Virus record (IMG/VR): IMGVR_UViG_3300024180_000023
Location: 1-29,941 of that record
Direction: 5' to 3' (one strand)
Source: a virus
Length of the DNA stretch: 29,941 bases
A program made the translations under genes and the position numbers. Numbering within the stretch: position 1 is the first letter of the stretch; each line of letters begins with the position of its first letter. The notes under the pieces were generated by a model. The model worked only from the letters and a program-made list of their open reading frames with translations, ran no database searches and had not been told where the DNA came from. Of the stretch, positions 6,992-13,423 are shown one piece after another.

Positions 6992-8017
6992 TTATTCAAG
7001 CACGTCGAAGTCGTTGGCTGGGTTGTATGCCTCGCCAGCCATTAGCTTGGGCTTGCCCTCTGGCTGTATCCAGCCCTTGACGTCTGGCGACAGCTTCAGT
7101 GCCTGTGTTGGCGTGATTGGCTTGCTGACAACAGCCTCTGTTGGCTCGATGCCGTTGGCTACCATCTCAGCCACTGGGTCAACGTCTTTGTCCCATGCTT
7201 TGGCTGCGCGTCTGCCTGTGGTGATGGATACGCCATTGATAGCCTCGCCAGCGTTGACTCGGCTGAATAATGATGCCTCGATGGCGTTGAGTGCTTTGGT
7301 GATTTGTGACTTGTGTGAGAATAGATATGCTTGCTTCTCGTCGCTGAGACGCACCATGTCGCCGGTGAGGTCTTCGAAGTTCTCAAGCAAGCTGGCGGTG
7401 TAGGCTTTGCAGAACGGCTTGCATGGACACCAGCGGCACGCATCTTCTGATGCTACCAGCTCATGTATGTAGTCGTTCATTGCTGCCTCTGCTTTGACGC
7501 CGATGACTGAGGCAAGCGCGTCTATCTGGTCAACAGAGAGTGACCATGACTTTGCCTCGTCATTCTGAATGATGGTCATGGTGAATGTCTCAGTTGATGT
7601 CATGCCCATGCCGTAAGCATAGATGGCAAGCTGCCAGTTGTTGACTGCATCGACGGGTATAGAACCTGTCTTTAAGTCAACCACGTGGACTGTGTCTTCG
7701 GTTCTGATAACGCAGTCAGCGTAACCATGCTCGTCTCTGCTGTAGAATAGTGGCACGCGAGCCTCTACGATCATCTCTGCGTCTTTCTGCGCTGCGAGCT
7801 GTCTACAGAAGCTGACATAGAACTGTGTTGCTTCACATGGCTCGCATTCTCCTTTGAGTGCTCGCTCTGCATTGTCGTGTAGCTCGGTTCCTAGGTTGGC
7901 TGCTTCGCTGCCCTCGTCTTTGGGGATGAGGTCACCGAGTCTCTTTTCTAGCGTCAAACTGCCAGGACAGGTTGACCATTTTCTGTAGCCGCTTGGGCTT
8001 GCTTTGGCGTGTTGCAT
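6992..8017 (-). CDS. DUF2800 RecB/Cas4-like PD-(D/E)XK nuclease
   Basis: 341 residues. The RecB-family nuclease motifs are visible: GTELHDNAE (H47), GYADCVI (D101), HVVDLKTG (D114 and K116), and NWQLAIYAYG (Q129) as the QxxxY motif. Four cysteines, C17 and the cluster at C194, C197 and C203 (with C199), are placed like the iron-sulfur cluster of Cas4/AddB nucleases. The opening SPSGYRKWSTCPGSL is the usual start of DUF2800. It is probably a 5'-to-3' exonuclease for phage recombination, working with the ssDNA-binding protein just downstream. The start lies nine bases after the stop of the small upstream gene. Confidence 0.88.
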   Translation of the reverse strand: MQHAKASPSGYRKWSTCPGSLTLEKRLGDLIPKDEGSEAANLGTELHDNAERALKGECEPCEATQFYVSFCRQLAAQKDAEMIVEARVPLFYSRDEHGYADCVIRTEDTVHVVDLKTGSIPVDAVNNWQLAIYAYGMGMTSTETFTMTIIQNDEAKSWSLSVDQIDALASVIGVKAEAAMNDYIHELVASEDACRWCPCKPFCKAYTASLLENFEDLTGDMVRLSDEKQAYLFSHKSQITKALNAIEASLFSRVNAGEAINGVSITTGRRAAKAWDKDVDPVAEMVANGIEPTEAVVSKPITPTQALKLSPDVKGWIQPEGKPKLMAGEAYNPANDFDVLE

Positions 8018-8025
8018 GGCGGTGA

Positions 8026-8205
8026 TTATTGAATGATTTTGTAAACCTCGCTGACTGTCAACGGCAACTTGCTTGATAATAAGTTGCGCAGTATGTCACG
8101 CTCATCAACTGCTTTGTTGTTGTCGTAAACTTTGTATGTTCGACGGCGAAGGTCGGCTGGCTTTGGCTTGTTTTTCTTGTTGTTTTTCATGATGTTTGGT
8201 CTCAT
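8026..8205 (-). CDS. Small basic protein, first gene of the leftward operon
   Basis: 59 residues from the ATG at 8205 (or 54 from the ATG at 8190). The N-terminus is very basic (KNNKKNKPKPADLRRRTYKV), and the rest is helical and ends in VSEVYKIIQ. The frame stays open far upstream to 8472, but that part crosses the promoter and is antisense to the helix-turn-helix gene, so it is not coding. The -10 box of the leftward promoter ends ten bases before the ATG at 8205, which implies an almost leaderless message. Function unknown; nucleic-acid binding is a guess from charge. Confidence 0.55.
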   Translation of the reverse strand: MRPNIMKNNKKNKPKPADLRRRTYKVYDNNKAVDERDILRNLLSSKLPLTVSEVYKIIQ

Positions 8206-8215
8206 TGACGTCCTC

Positions 8216-8243
8216 ATCATAACCAATCTGCAGACGATGTCAA
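8216..8243 (-). promoter_or_regulatory. Leftward early promoter
   Basis: On the minus strand, a perfect -35 TTGACA (8243-8238) is followed after 16 bases by TATGAT (8221-8216), five of six matches to TATAAT. The predicted start is near 8209, only a few bases before the ATG at 8205. The -35 forms one arm of the central dyad shared with the rightward promoter. Confidence 0.75.
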
Positions 8244-8256
8244 TATATATTTGACA
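8238..8256. promoter_or_regulatory. Operator-like dyad joining two divergent -35 boxes
   Basis: The 19 bases TGTCAATATATATTTGACA are an inverted repeat with six-base arms TGTCAA and TTGACA around a TATATAT centre. Each arm is the -35 hexamer of one promoter, leftward and rightward. A dimeric repressor bound here would shut both promoters at once. The natural candidate is the helix-turn-helix protein encoded at 8289. Confidence 0.6.
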
Positions 8257-8279
8257 CAAAATGCAAAATAGTTTATACA
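8251..8279 (+). promoter_or_regulatory. Rightward early promoter
   Basis: A perfect -35 TTGACA (8251-8256), a 17-base spacer and TATACA (8274-8279, five of six to consensus) make this the best sigma-70 promoter in the window. The predicted start near 8286 leaves only about three bases before the ATG at 8289. It would drive the regulator, nuclease and primase-helicase genes. Confidence 0.8.
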
Positions 8280-8288
8280 TGATGCACC

Positions 8289-8507
8289 ATGACACCGAAA
8301 CAGAAGAAGAAATCGTATTTGCTGGAGAAAATCCGTGTATTGATACTGATGGAAAAAGAGCCAGACTATAAGATTGCTGCACGCTGCGGAGTAGCACCAA
8401 GCACCATCTTAAACATTCGCAACAATAACCACGTGCCATCTGTGACACTCGCAGAGCACGTTTATGAGACACTCAGTGGAGGAAGCTTAAATGATTTTGA
8501 CCTGTGA
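8289..8507 (+). CDS. Cro-like helix-turn-helix regulator
   Basis: 72 residues. After a basic N-terminus (MTPKQKKKSYLLEKIRVLI) comes a clear helix-turn-helix: DYKIAARCGVAPSTILNIRN, where AARCGVAPST is the turn and the second helix would read DNA. It is the first gene of the rightward early operon and lies right beside the symmetric operator-like dyad, so it is likely to repress its own promoter and the opposite one. It resembles short Cro/C1-type proteins without a cleavage domain. The stop TGA overlaps the next gene's GTG start. Confidence 0.7.
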   Translation: MTPKQKKKSYLLEKIRVLILMEKEPDYKIAARCGVAPSTILNIRNNNHVPSVTLAEHVYETLSGGSLNDFDL

Positions 8508-8839
8508 GCGATCTCTACACATACAAAGCCACATGCGTTCGCGTATATGATGGAGACAGTGTGACGCTAGACATCCAGCTCGGCTTCAATATGGCAATGC
8601 TCAATCAGAAGATCCGACTCTTCGGCATTAATACGCCAGAGATACGCGGGGCAGAACGCCCACAGGGGCTGATTGCAGCGGCACGCTTGCGCGAGCTTAT
8701 TGAGGGCAAGGAGGTGATGCTACACAGTCACAAGGATCGCTCTGGTAAGTTCGGACGATGGCTCGGCACGATTTATATTGACGGAATCAACATCAACAAG
8801 CTATTGCTAGAAGAAGGCTTGGCAACAATTTATGAATAA
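8504..8839 (+). CDS. Staphylococcal nuclease-like (thermonuclease) protein
   Basis: 111 residues starting at the GTG at 8504, which overlaps the previous stop (GTGA). The SNase motifs are complete: VYDGDSV (D16, D18, calcium site), KIRLFGINTPEIRG (R38 and E46, matching R35 and E43 of the S. aureus enzyme) and KFGRWLG (R85, matching R87). These enzymes cut DNA and RNA with calcium. No signal peptide is present, so it should act in the cytoplasm, perhaps on host nucleic acid or in recombination. The next gene overlaps its end by eight bases. Confidence 0.88.
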   Translation: MSDLYTYKATCVRVYDGDSVTLDIQLGFNMAMLNQKIRLFGINTPEIRGAERPQGLIAAARLRELIEGKEVMLHSHKDRSGKFGRWLGTIYIDGININKLLLEEGLATIYE

Positions 8840-9110
8840 GAAACACAGACCAATAGCCTTTGGCGTCGCTGACGTTGAGCTGGCAGAGGAGTTAAGCATG
8901 GCATCATCCCAGCAAGTGGGTGGTGACCATTATAAGACAATGGCAATCCAGCCCGCTGAATACAGCCAGCGCAATGGGCTAAACTTTATTGAAGGGTGCG
9001 TGGTTAAATACGTGTCTAGGCATAGAAACAAAAACGGAGCAGAGGACATCAAGAAGGCGATACACTTCTTGAACCTGCTGATCGAAATCGAATACAATCA
9101 CAATGAATAA
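8832..9110 (+). CDS. DUF3310 protein
   Basis: 92 residues. The segment QQVGGDHYKTMAIQPAEYSQ followed by NGLNFIEGCVVKYVSRHRNK and AEDIKKAIHFLNLLIE is the full DUF3310 signature. DUF3310 proteins are widespread in phage early and nucleotide-metabolism clusters, sometimes labelled nucleotide kinase, but their activity is not established. It overlaps the nuclease gene by eight bases and the primase-helicase by eight, so the three are one operon. Confidence 0.85.
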   Translation: MNKKHRPIAFGVADVELAEELSMASSQQVGGDHYKTMAIQPAEYSQRNGLNFIEGCVVKYVSRHRNKNGAEDIKKAIHFLNLLIEIEYNHNE

Positions 9111-11094
9111 TACAACAACAATGAAAGAAACAATAAACGTAGGCATCCAACGCAACATCACTGACCCCAACTCACAAGTCGAATCTGTGCCGCTTCTTAG
9201 CGTGCTTGAGCAGATGATGACCAGTGAGAACTTGAAACGGCTGACTGATGATGTGCTGAATGCACCTAGCAAGGATGAACGCAGCAGGCTCAAGTTGAAG
9301 CTGCCGGCGGTGATCATCTCAGCAGACACGACATGCCGCAGGGTTTCACCAGATGACAAGCGCACAGGGCTGATTCTGATGGATCTGGACGGCGCAGACA
9401 ACCCAGACATTTCGCTGGATGAGATGTCAGCGATGGTGGAGAAGATGTGCGAGCAGCACGCCTATATAATAGGCTATTGCTTGTCACCTAGCTGGAAGGG
9501 GCTCAAGGTGCTCTGTGGCATTGATCCAGACATTAGCACGCATCAGCGTTCGTTTATGGCGCTGGAAAAGCAATTTTTAAAGGAGGGCATCATCGTTGAC
9601 CGCGCCTGCAAGGACGTGAAGCGGGTGAATTTCCTCTGTTACGATCCGTCCATCAAGACGACAATGATCGACCGCTTGAAGGCGTGGACAGGTGAGACTG
9701 TTGAGCCTGCACCGCTGAAGGAGCGCAAGCAATACCGTGCACCGAGCATCACTGGCAGCAGCTTATCTGCTGACGATGAGGCACAGCTATGCCTCCAACA
9801 TCTACACCCTGACATGGACTACGCCGACTGGGTAGCCGTTGGCATGGCTCTACACTCTCACGGGTGCAGTTGTGACGTGTGGGCTGGCTGGAGTGCTGGC
9901 GGTGAGTCGTATCGTCCAGGTGAATGCGAGCGCAAGTGGGCTGGCTTCAGCGGTGATGGCGTGACGTTAGCCACTGTGGTGAAGATGGCAACTGATGCTA
10001 ATGGTGGGCGCAATCCGCTGTTTATCAAGAGGGACAAGCTAAACGCCACATTTGAGGATTTCGACGTGATAAAAGACCCATACAGTGAGCCTGCTGATGA
10101 TGCAGACGACAAGCCAGCATTGCCTGCTGTCACTGATGCTGACTCGCTTGTGGCAGCATTCCCAGATAAGCCAGAACAGCTCATTGAGGGCGTCATTGGC
10201 CTAGGGGACAAGCTCATCCTGTCAGCATCGTCAAAAGCTGGCAAGACGTGGCTGATGTTGCATCTGGCGTATGCTGTGCAGAACGGTGACCAGTGGCTCG
10301 GCCATCAATGCAAGCAGGCTGACGTGCTATATGTCAACTTTGAGCTGACTGAGCCGTGGTTAGCTGAACGCTTCCGCATGATTACCAGAGATAAGCACTT
10401 CCAGCAACCACCAAGCATCCTTAACCTGCGTGGATACAACGTTGGCTGGGTGGAGTTGTCAGCACATATTAAGGCGCACATTGACGCATCAAGCAAGCAT
10501 TACGGGCTGATCATCCTCGACCCAATCTACAAGATGCTCGGTGACTGTGATGAGAACAGCAACGGTGACGTTGCCATGCTGCTGAACGCTCTGGAGCGTA
10601 TGGGACACGAAACGCAGACAGCCACAGCATTCAGCCACCACCACAGTAAAGGCAACAAGAGCGGCGTAGACGCCATTGAGCGCATGAGCGGTGCTGGCGT
10701 GTGGGGGCGAGAGCCTGATGCCATCATCGACCTTGTCAGCCATGAGGATGACAACTGCTATGTGGTGGATACTACTGCCAGAAACTTTGCCAAGCCTGCA
10801 AAGGTGGTGGTCAGATGCGAGTTCCCGAACTTCATTCCAGTCGAAGACAGCGACCCAGAGGCACTCAAGAAGCCTGGTGGAAGTGCCAAAAAGCTCACTG
10901 AGGCCAACGTGATTGACATGTGCAAGACGGTTCCGCTCGGCATTGAGAGGTCAAATCTGGTGAATAAGTTGCACGAATCATACAATGTGAGCAAGCAAAC
11001 GGCACGCTCCAGAATCAATGAGATGACGAAAAATGATAAATTGGAGGAAAAAGACAAGCTGATTACTGTGCCAGGTGATGATCAACCATTCTAG
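9103..11094 (+). CDS. Primase-helicase (BT4734/VirE-N-like, PriCT_2 and RepA-like AAA domains)
   Basis: 663 residues (or 657 from the ATG at 9121, which has the cleaner leader ACAACAACAATG). Residues about 20-195 resemble the BT4734/VirE N-terminal primase-like domain (TGLILMDLDG, SWKGLKVLC). A PriCT_2 domain follows at about 215-295 (DYADWVAVGMALHS, WAGFSGDGVTLATV). The second half is a RecA-like AAA_25 helicase: Walker A SSKAGKT (376-382), Walker B LIILDP (469-474) and FSHHHSKG (from 510). The end (SKQTARSRINEMTKNDKLEE) looks like a winged helix. It is the likely main replication protein, opening the origin and priming. A repeat-rich non-coding stretch follows directly, as expected for a replicon initiator. 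Confidence 0.82.
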   Translation: MNNTTTMKETINVGIQRNITDPNSQVESVPLLSVLEQMMTSENLKRLTDDVLNAPSKDERSRLKLKLPAVIISADTTCRRVSPDDKRTGLILMDLDGADNPDISLDEMSAMVEKMCEQHAYIIGYCLSPSWKGLKVLCGIDPDISTHQRSFMALEKQFLKEGIIVDRACKDVKRVNFLCYDPSIKTTMIDRLKAWTGETVEPAPLKERKQYRAPSITGSSLSADDEAQLCLQHLHPDMDYADWVAVGMALHSHGCSCDVWAGWSAGGESYRPGECERKWAGFSGDGVTLATVVKMATDANGGRNPLFIKRDKLNATFEDFDVIKDPYSEPADDADDKPALPAVTDADSLVAAFPDKPEQLIEGVIGLGDKLILSASSKAGKTWLMLHLAYAVQNGDQWLGHQCKQADVLYVNFELTEPWLAERFRMITRDKHFQQPPSILNLRGYNVGWVELSAHIKAHIDASSKHYGLIILDPIYKMLGDCDENSNGDVAMLLNALERMGHETQTATAFSHHHSKGNKSGVDAIERMSGAGVWGREPDAIIDLVSHEDDNCYVVDTTARNFAKPAKVVVRCEFPNFIPVEDSDPEALKKPGGSAKKLTEANVIDMCKTVPLGIERSNLVNKLHESYNVSKQTARSRINEMTKNDKLEEKDKLITVPGDDQPF

Positions 11095-11361
11095 AGCGAA
11101 AGTTCATTACGCAAAATGATTATAATAATGAACTTTCGCCTTTCGTTTTTCAATGATAAAGCTATATTACATAAGGAAAGAGAGCGAAAGTTCATTATCC
11201 CAAAAAGCTCATCCACAAGGGTCTCGGAGAGGGGGTGTGTGCTGCTAAAAGCACACCCCCGACCCCTCGCGAAAGAGAAAACGCAAAGTCAAATTTCCCT
11301 TAGAGGTTGCTTTCGTTTTTCGCTCAGATGACAAATGGACAAAAATGATAAATGACAAATG
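11093..11361. repeat. Repeat-rich non-coding stretch, possible replication origin
   Basis: Several repeat families lie within 270 bases. AGAGCGAAAGTTCATTA occurs twice exactly (11093-11109 and 11181-11197), with its reverse complement at 11126-11139. CTTTCGTTTTTC occurs at 11140-11151 and 11310-11321. A GC-rich hairpin GGGGGTGTG / CACACCCCC lies at 11231-11260. ATGACAAATG occurs at 11328-11337 and 11352-11361, with a one-mismatch copy at 11345-11354, like short iterons. An open frame at 11116-11331 runs through these repeats and has no coding signs. The position right after a RepA-like helicase gene fits an origin, but no function is shown. Confidence 0.45.
11096..11150 (+). terminator. Long inverted repeat with T-tract after the primase-helicase
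   Basis: Perfect 14-base arms GCGAAAGTTCATTA (11096-11109) and TAATGAACTTTCGC (11126-11139) flank a 16-base loop, two bases after the stop. CTTTCGTTTTTC follows (11140-11151). It could end the early message, though the T run is seven bases beyond the stem. The left arm recurs at 11181, so a protein-binding role is equally possible. Confidence 0.5.
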
Positions 11362-11366
11362 ACATC

Positions 11367-11395
11367 TTGACAATACTGGTCAATATGGCAATATC
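11367..11395 (+). promoter_or_regulatory. Promoter candidate upstream of the HNH leader
   Basis: A perfect -35 TTGACA (11367-11372) lies 17 bases from a weak -10 AATATC (11390-11395). The predicted start near 11402 is just before the structured leader at 11408. An inverted repeat TTGAC-AATACTG-GTCAA (11367-11383) covers the -35 and could be an operator using the same half-site letters as the dyad at 8238. Confidence 0.4.
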
Positions 11396-11407
11396 AGTCA
11401 TCAACCT

Positions 11408-11499
11408 GTTGCGGGCTGATAAATTACATTTCGCCTCACCTGGCATCCGAGCAGCCCGCAACGCTTCTCTTTAATTCGGATACTGGGTGAGGCATTTTT
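11408..11499 (+). ncRNA. Structured leader RNA, possible H-type pseudoknot with terminator-like end
   Basis: GCCTCACCTGGCATCCGA (11433-11450) pairs almost throughout with TCGGATACTGGGTGAGGC (11476-11493; one C-A mismatch, two G-U pairs), and ATTTTTA follows at 11494-11500. Within its loop, CAGCCCGCAAC (11452-11462) is the exact complement of GTTGCGGGCTG upstream (11408-11418). The order of the four arms is that of an H-type pseudoknot, with connecting loops of 14, 1 and 13 bases. The HNH start codon is at 11503. It may be an attenuator or riboswitch-like control element; no known RNA family was recognised. Confidence 0.55.
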
Positions 11500-11502
11500 A
11501 TT

Positions 11503-12051
11503 ATGACAAAGACATGCAATAAGTGCGGGGAAAATAAAGACACTAGTTTTTTCTATAAACACAAAACAGGCCGATTGGGTGTTGATGGTAGATGTAAGCC
11601 GTGCAGGGTTGGTGATGTGGTGGATTACCAAAAAAGAAATCCAGAAAAAACAAAACAACACAAGAGAAATACATACACAAGAAATAGTCGCAAATACAAA
11701 GACAGAGCGATTGCCTATGCTAAAATTAAATATGCCAATGATCCGGAGTTTAAGGTGACGCAAACCCTAAGGACTAGGTTGCGCCTCGCACTAAAAGGCA
11801 CGTGTAAAGCAGACACCACGAAGTCACTGCTTGGTTGCACCTACGAGGAGGCACGCGCACACATCGAGGCACAGTTCACTGAAGGCATGAGCTGGGACAA
11901 GATGGGGGTGCACGGCATCCACATAGACCACATCAGACCATGTGCTAGCTTCGATCTTACTGATCCAGAGCAGCAGCGTGAGTGCTTTCACTACACCAAC
12001 CTTCAACCACTATGGGCAAAGGACAATCTAAGGAAATCAGACAAGTGGTAA
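11503..12051 (+). CDS. HNH endonuclease with N-terminal zinc ribbon
   Basis: 182 residues. Four cysteines (C5, C8, C31, C34) form a zinc-ribbon-like N-terminus (CNKCGENKDTSFFYKHKTGR). A basic linker of about 60 residues follows, then the HNH core: H140-I-D-H143, IRPCASFDL, and N166 in TNLQPLWAKDNL. This layout is common among free-standing phage HNH homing endonucleases, which nick or cut DNA and spread themselves. Base composition changes within the gene: 18 G+C of 60 at 11641-11700 but 34 of 60 at 11881-11940, suggesting a mosaic. The gene is preceded by the structured leader, and its start codon sits three bases after the T run. Confidence 0.82.
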   Translation: MTKTCNKCGENKDTSFFYKHKTGRLGVDGRCKPCRVGDVVDYQKRNPEKTKQHKRNTYTRNSRKYKDRAIAYAKIKYANDPEFKVTQTLRTRLRLALKGTCKADTTKSLLGCTYEEARAHIEAQFTEGMSWDKMGVHGIHIDHIRPCASFDLTDPEQQRECFHYTNLQPLWAKDNLRKSDKW

Positions 12052-12104
12052 AAACATCACTTGATGGCTTGACTCCTGGCGGTGGTGGTGTAGTATGTTC
12101 GCTA

Positions 12105-12941
12105 ATGAAGATTTGCAACAAGTGTAAAACGAGCAAGCCGCTTGGTGAGTTTAATAAAAGCAAGCAAAGAGAAGACGGCAGACAGACAATGTGCAGGTGT
12201 TGCGCGAAGCAATACCGCGAAGCTAACAAGGATGCAATTGCAGCCTACCACAAGCAACACTACCAAACCAACAAGGAGGCAATTTTAGAGAGGCACAAGC
12301 AACACCACCAAACCAACAAGGACATAATCAACGAGAGAAAAAGGCAATACTACCAAACCAACAAGGAGACAATTTTAGAGAGGCATAAGCAATGGAACCA
12401 AGCCAACAAGGAGTATCGTGCAGAGAAAGCAAAGCAATACTACCAAGCCAACAAGGAATCGCTTACCGAGAAGCGGAAGCAACGCTATCAAGCCAACAAG
12501 GAGGCGGTTGCGGAGCAGGGCAAGAAATATAGAGAAGCCAACAAGGAGGCGGTCAAAAAAAAGAATAGGCGATACGCGAGAGGGCGCAGAGCCAAGGATA
12601 CTCTATTCAGACTAACTCAAAACATTAGAAGCTTGATTCGCCACTCACTCAGAAACGGCGGCTACAGCAAGACATCAAAAACCCATGAAATCCTCGGCTG
12701 CTCATTTGAAGAATACCAACAGCACATTGAGGCACAGTTCACAGATGGCATGAGCTGGGAGAGAATGAGTGAGATCCACATCGACCATCGGCTGCCTGTC
12801 TCAGCAGCAACCACAGAGGCAGAGATGCTTGCATTGAACCACCACCGCAACCTTCAGCCGCTGTGGAAGTCCGACAATCTGGCCAAGGGCAGCAGCTACT
12901 GCCCCAAGGAGCTGGCAGCTTACTTGGCTAAATATAAATGA
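12105..12941 (+). CDS. HNH endonuclease with eight 15-residue repeats
   Basis: 278 residues from the ATG at 12105, chosen because it places the cysteine motif C4-x2-C7 and C30/C33 at the N-terminus as in the upstream paralogue; an in-frame ATG at 11982 would overlap that gene. Residues 38-157 are eight tandem copies of a 15-residue unit like YQTNKEAILERHKQH, basic and helical. The HNH core follows: H225-I-D-H228, LPVSAATTEAEM, N249 in RNLQPLWKSDNL. The C-terminal domain is close to that of the gene before it, so the pair arose by duplication or repeated insertion. The repeats may act as a DNA-reading linker. Confidence 0.82.
   Translation: MKICNKCKTSKPLGEFNKSKQREDGRQTMCRCCAKQYREANKDAIAAYHKQHYQTNKEAILERHKQHHQTNKDIINERKRQYYQTNKETILERHKQWNQANKEYRAEKAKQYYQANKESLTEKRKQRYQANKEAVAEQGKKYREANKEAVKKKNRRYARGRRAKDTLFRLTQNIRSLIRHSLRNGGYSKTSKTHEILGCSFEEYQQHIEAQFTDGMSWERMSEIHIDHRLPVSAATTEAEMLALNHHRNLQPLWKSDNLAKGSSYCPKELAAYLAKYK
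12216..12575 (+). repeat. Eight tandem 45-base coding repeats
   Basis: The region encodes eight in-frame copies of a 15-residue unit with the core Y-Q-x-N-K-E/D. The codons for ANKGAG-type cores (CCAACAAGGA in most copies) are strongly conserved between copies at the DNA level, while the second half of each unit varies. This points to unequal recombination changing the copy number. Confidence 0.85.
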
Positions 12942-12950
12942 ATTATGTTC

Positions 12951-12978
12951 TTGAATAATTCTGATTTATCTTTACTAT
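12951..12978 (+). promoter_or_regulatory. Weak promoter candidate before the PD-(D/E)XK gene
   Basis: In a short AT-rich gap, TTGAAT (12951-12956) is 16 bases from TACTAT (12973-12978). TATATT at 12976-12981 is an alternative -10. The -10 ends ten bases before the ATG at 12989, the same spacing as at the other three promoter candidates with near-leaderless geometry. Confidence 0.3.
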
Positions 12979-12988
12979 ATTTCGCAAC

Positions 12989-13423
12989 ATGAGCAACTCA
13001 AGCGGAGACATCGCAGAAACCAGCTTCCTCGCTGAAGTATACAGGCGAGGATACAAGGCTTATTTACCATTTAGTCACGACACACGCACAGACATGGTCA
13101 TCAAGCGACCAGGACAGCGCATGATAGCTGTGCAGATTAAGAAAGGCACATTGCAAAAAGCGGAACCTCACCTCGCACAAGTGTGGAAGGCACTCGTTGG
13201 ATCATGCAAGACATCAAACAGGCTGGGCAACGGCAAGCCACGTTTCACTAAGTATAAGGCTTCGGCATTCGATATTATGGCGGTCTTTATACAAGAGGAG
13301 AATAAATGGGTTCTGCACCGGCTTGATGACATCGTTGGCAAAGCAAGCATCCGATGGAACAAGGAAAAGCACATTTCCGACAACTGGGATTTACTAGAAA
13401 ACTATAACACAACAACACCATGA
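12989..13423 (+). CDS. PD-(D/E)XK endonuclease of the intron-endonuclease type
   Basis: 144 residues. The N-terminal pattern is that of the PD-(D/E)XK family that includes the cyanobacterial group I intron enzyme I-Ssp6803I: GDIAETSFLAEVYRRGYKAY (E10), TRTDMVI (D35) and AVQIKKG (Q49, K51, where Q replaces the usual E/D as in part of this family). A Trp/Leu-rich C-terminus (KWVLHRLDDI) completes a compact single domain. With two HNH genes upstream it forms a nuclease island that has the look of homing elements. Its stop overlaps the next start by four bases. Confidence 0.75.
   Translation: MSNSSGDIAETSFLAEVYRRGYKAYLPFSHDTRTDMVIKRPGQRMIAVQIKKGTLQKAEPHLAQVWKALVGSCKTSNRLGNGKPRFTKYKASAFDIMAVFIQEENKWVLHRLDDIVGKASIRWNKEKHISDNWDLLENYNTTTP

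Noticed and set aside
8206-8472. Long upstream extension of the small leftward gene (148 residues in total)
   Set aside because: It would cross the divergent promoter and be antisense to the helix-turn-helix gene; its Cys/Ser/Leu-rich product looks like a shadow frame.
8491-8550. Short frame from ATG at 8491 with a good GGAGGAAG upstream
   Set aside because: It ends after 19 codons and lies in another frame across the regulator stop and nuclease start; the Shine-Dalgarno may instead help the GTG at 8504 by coupling.
11116-11331. 71-codon open frame in the repeat region
   Set aside because: It runs through inverted repeats and a GC hairpin, has no start signal, and its predicted peptide has no sensible composition.
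12216-12575. CRISPR-like 45-base periodic repeats
   Set aside because: The repeats are in frame, contiguous without spacers, and encode a regular 15-residue helical unit inside an HNH protein.
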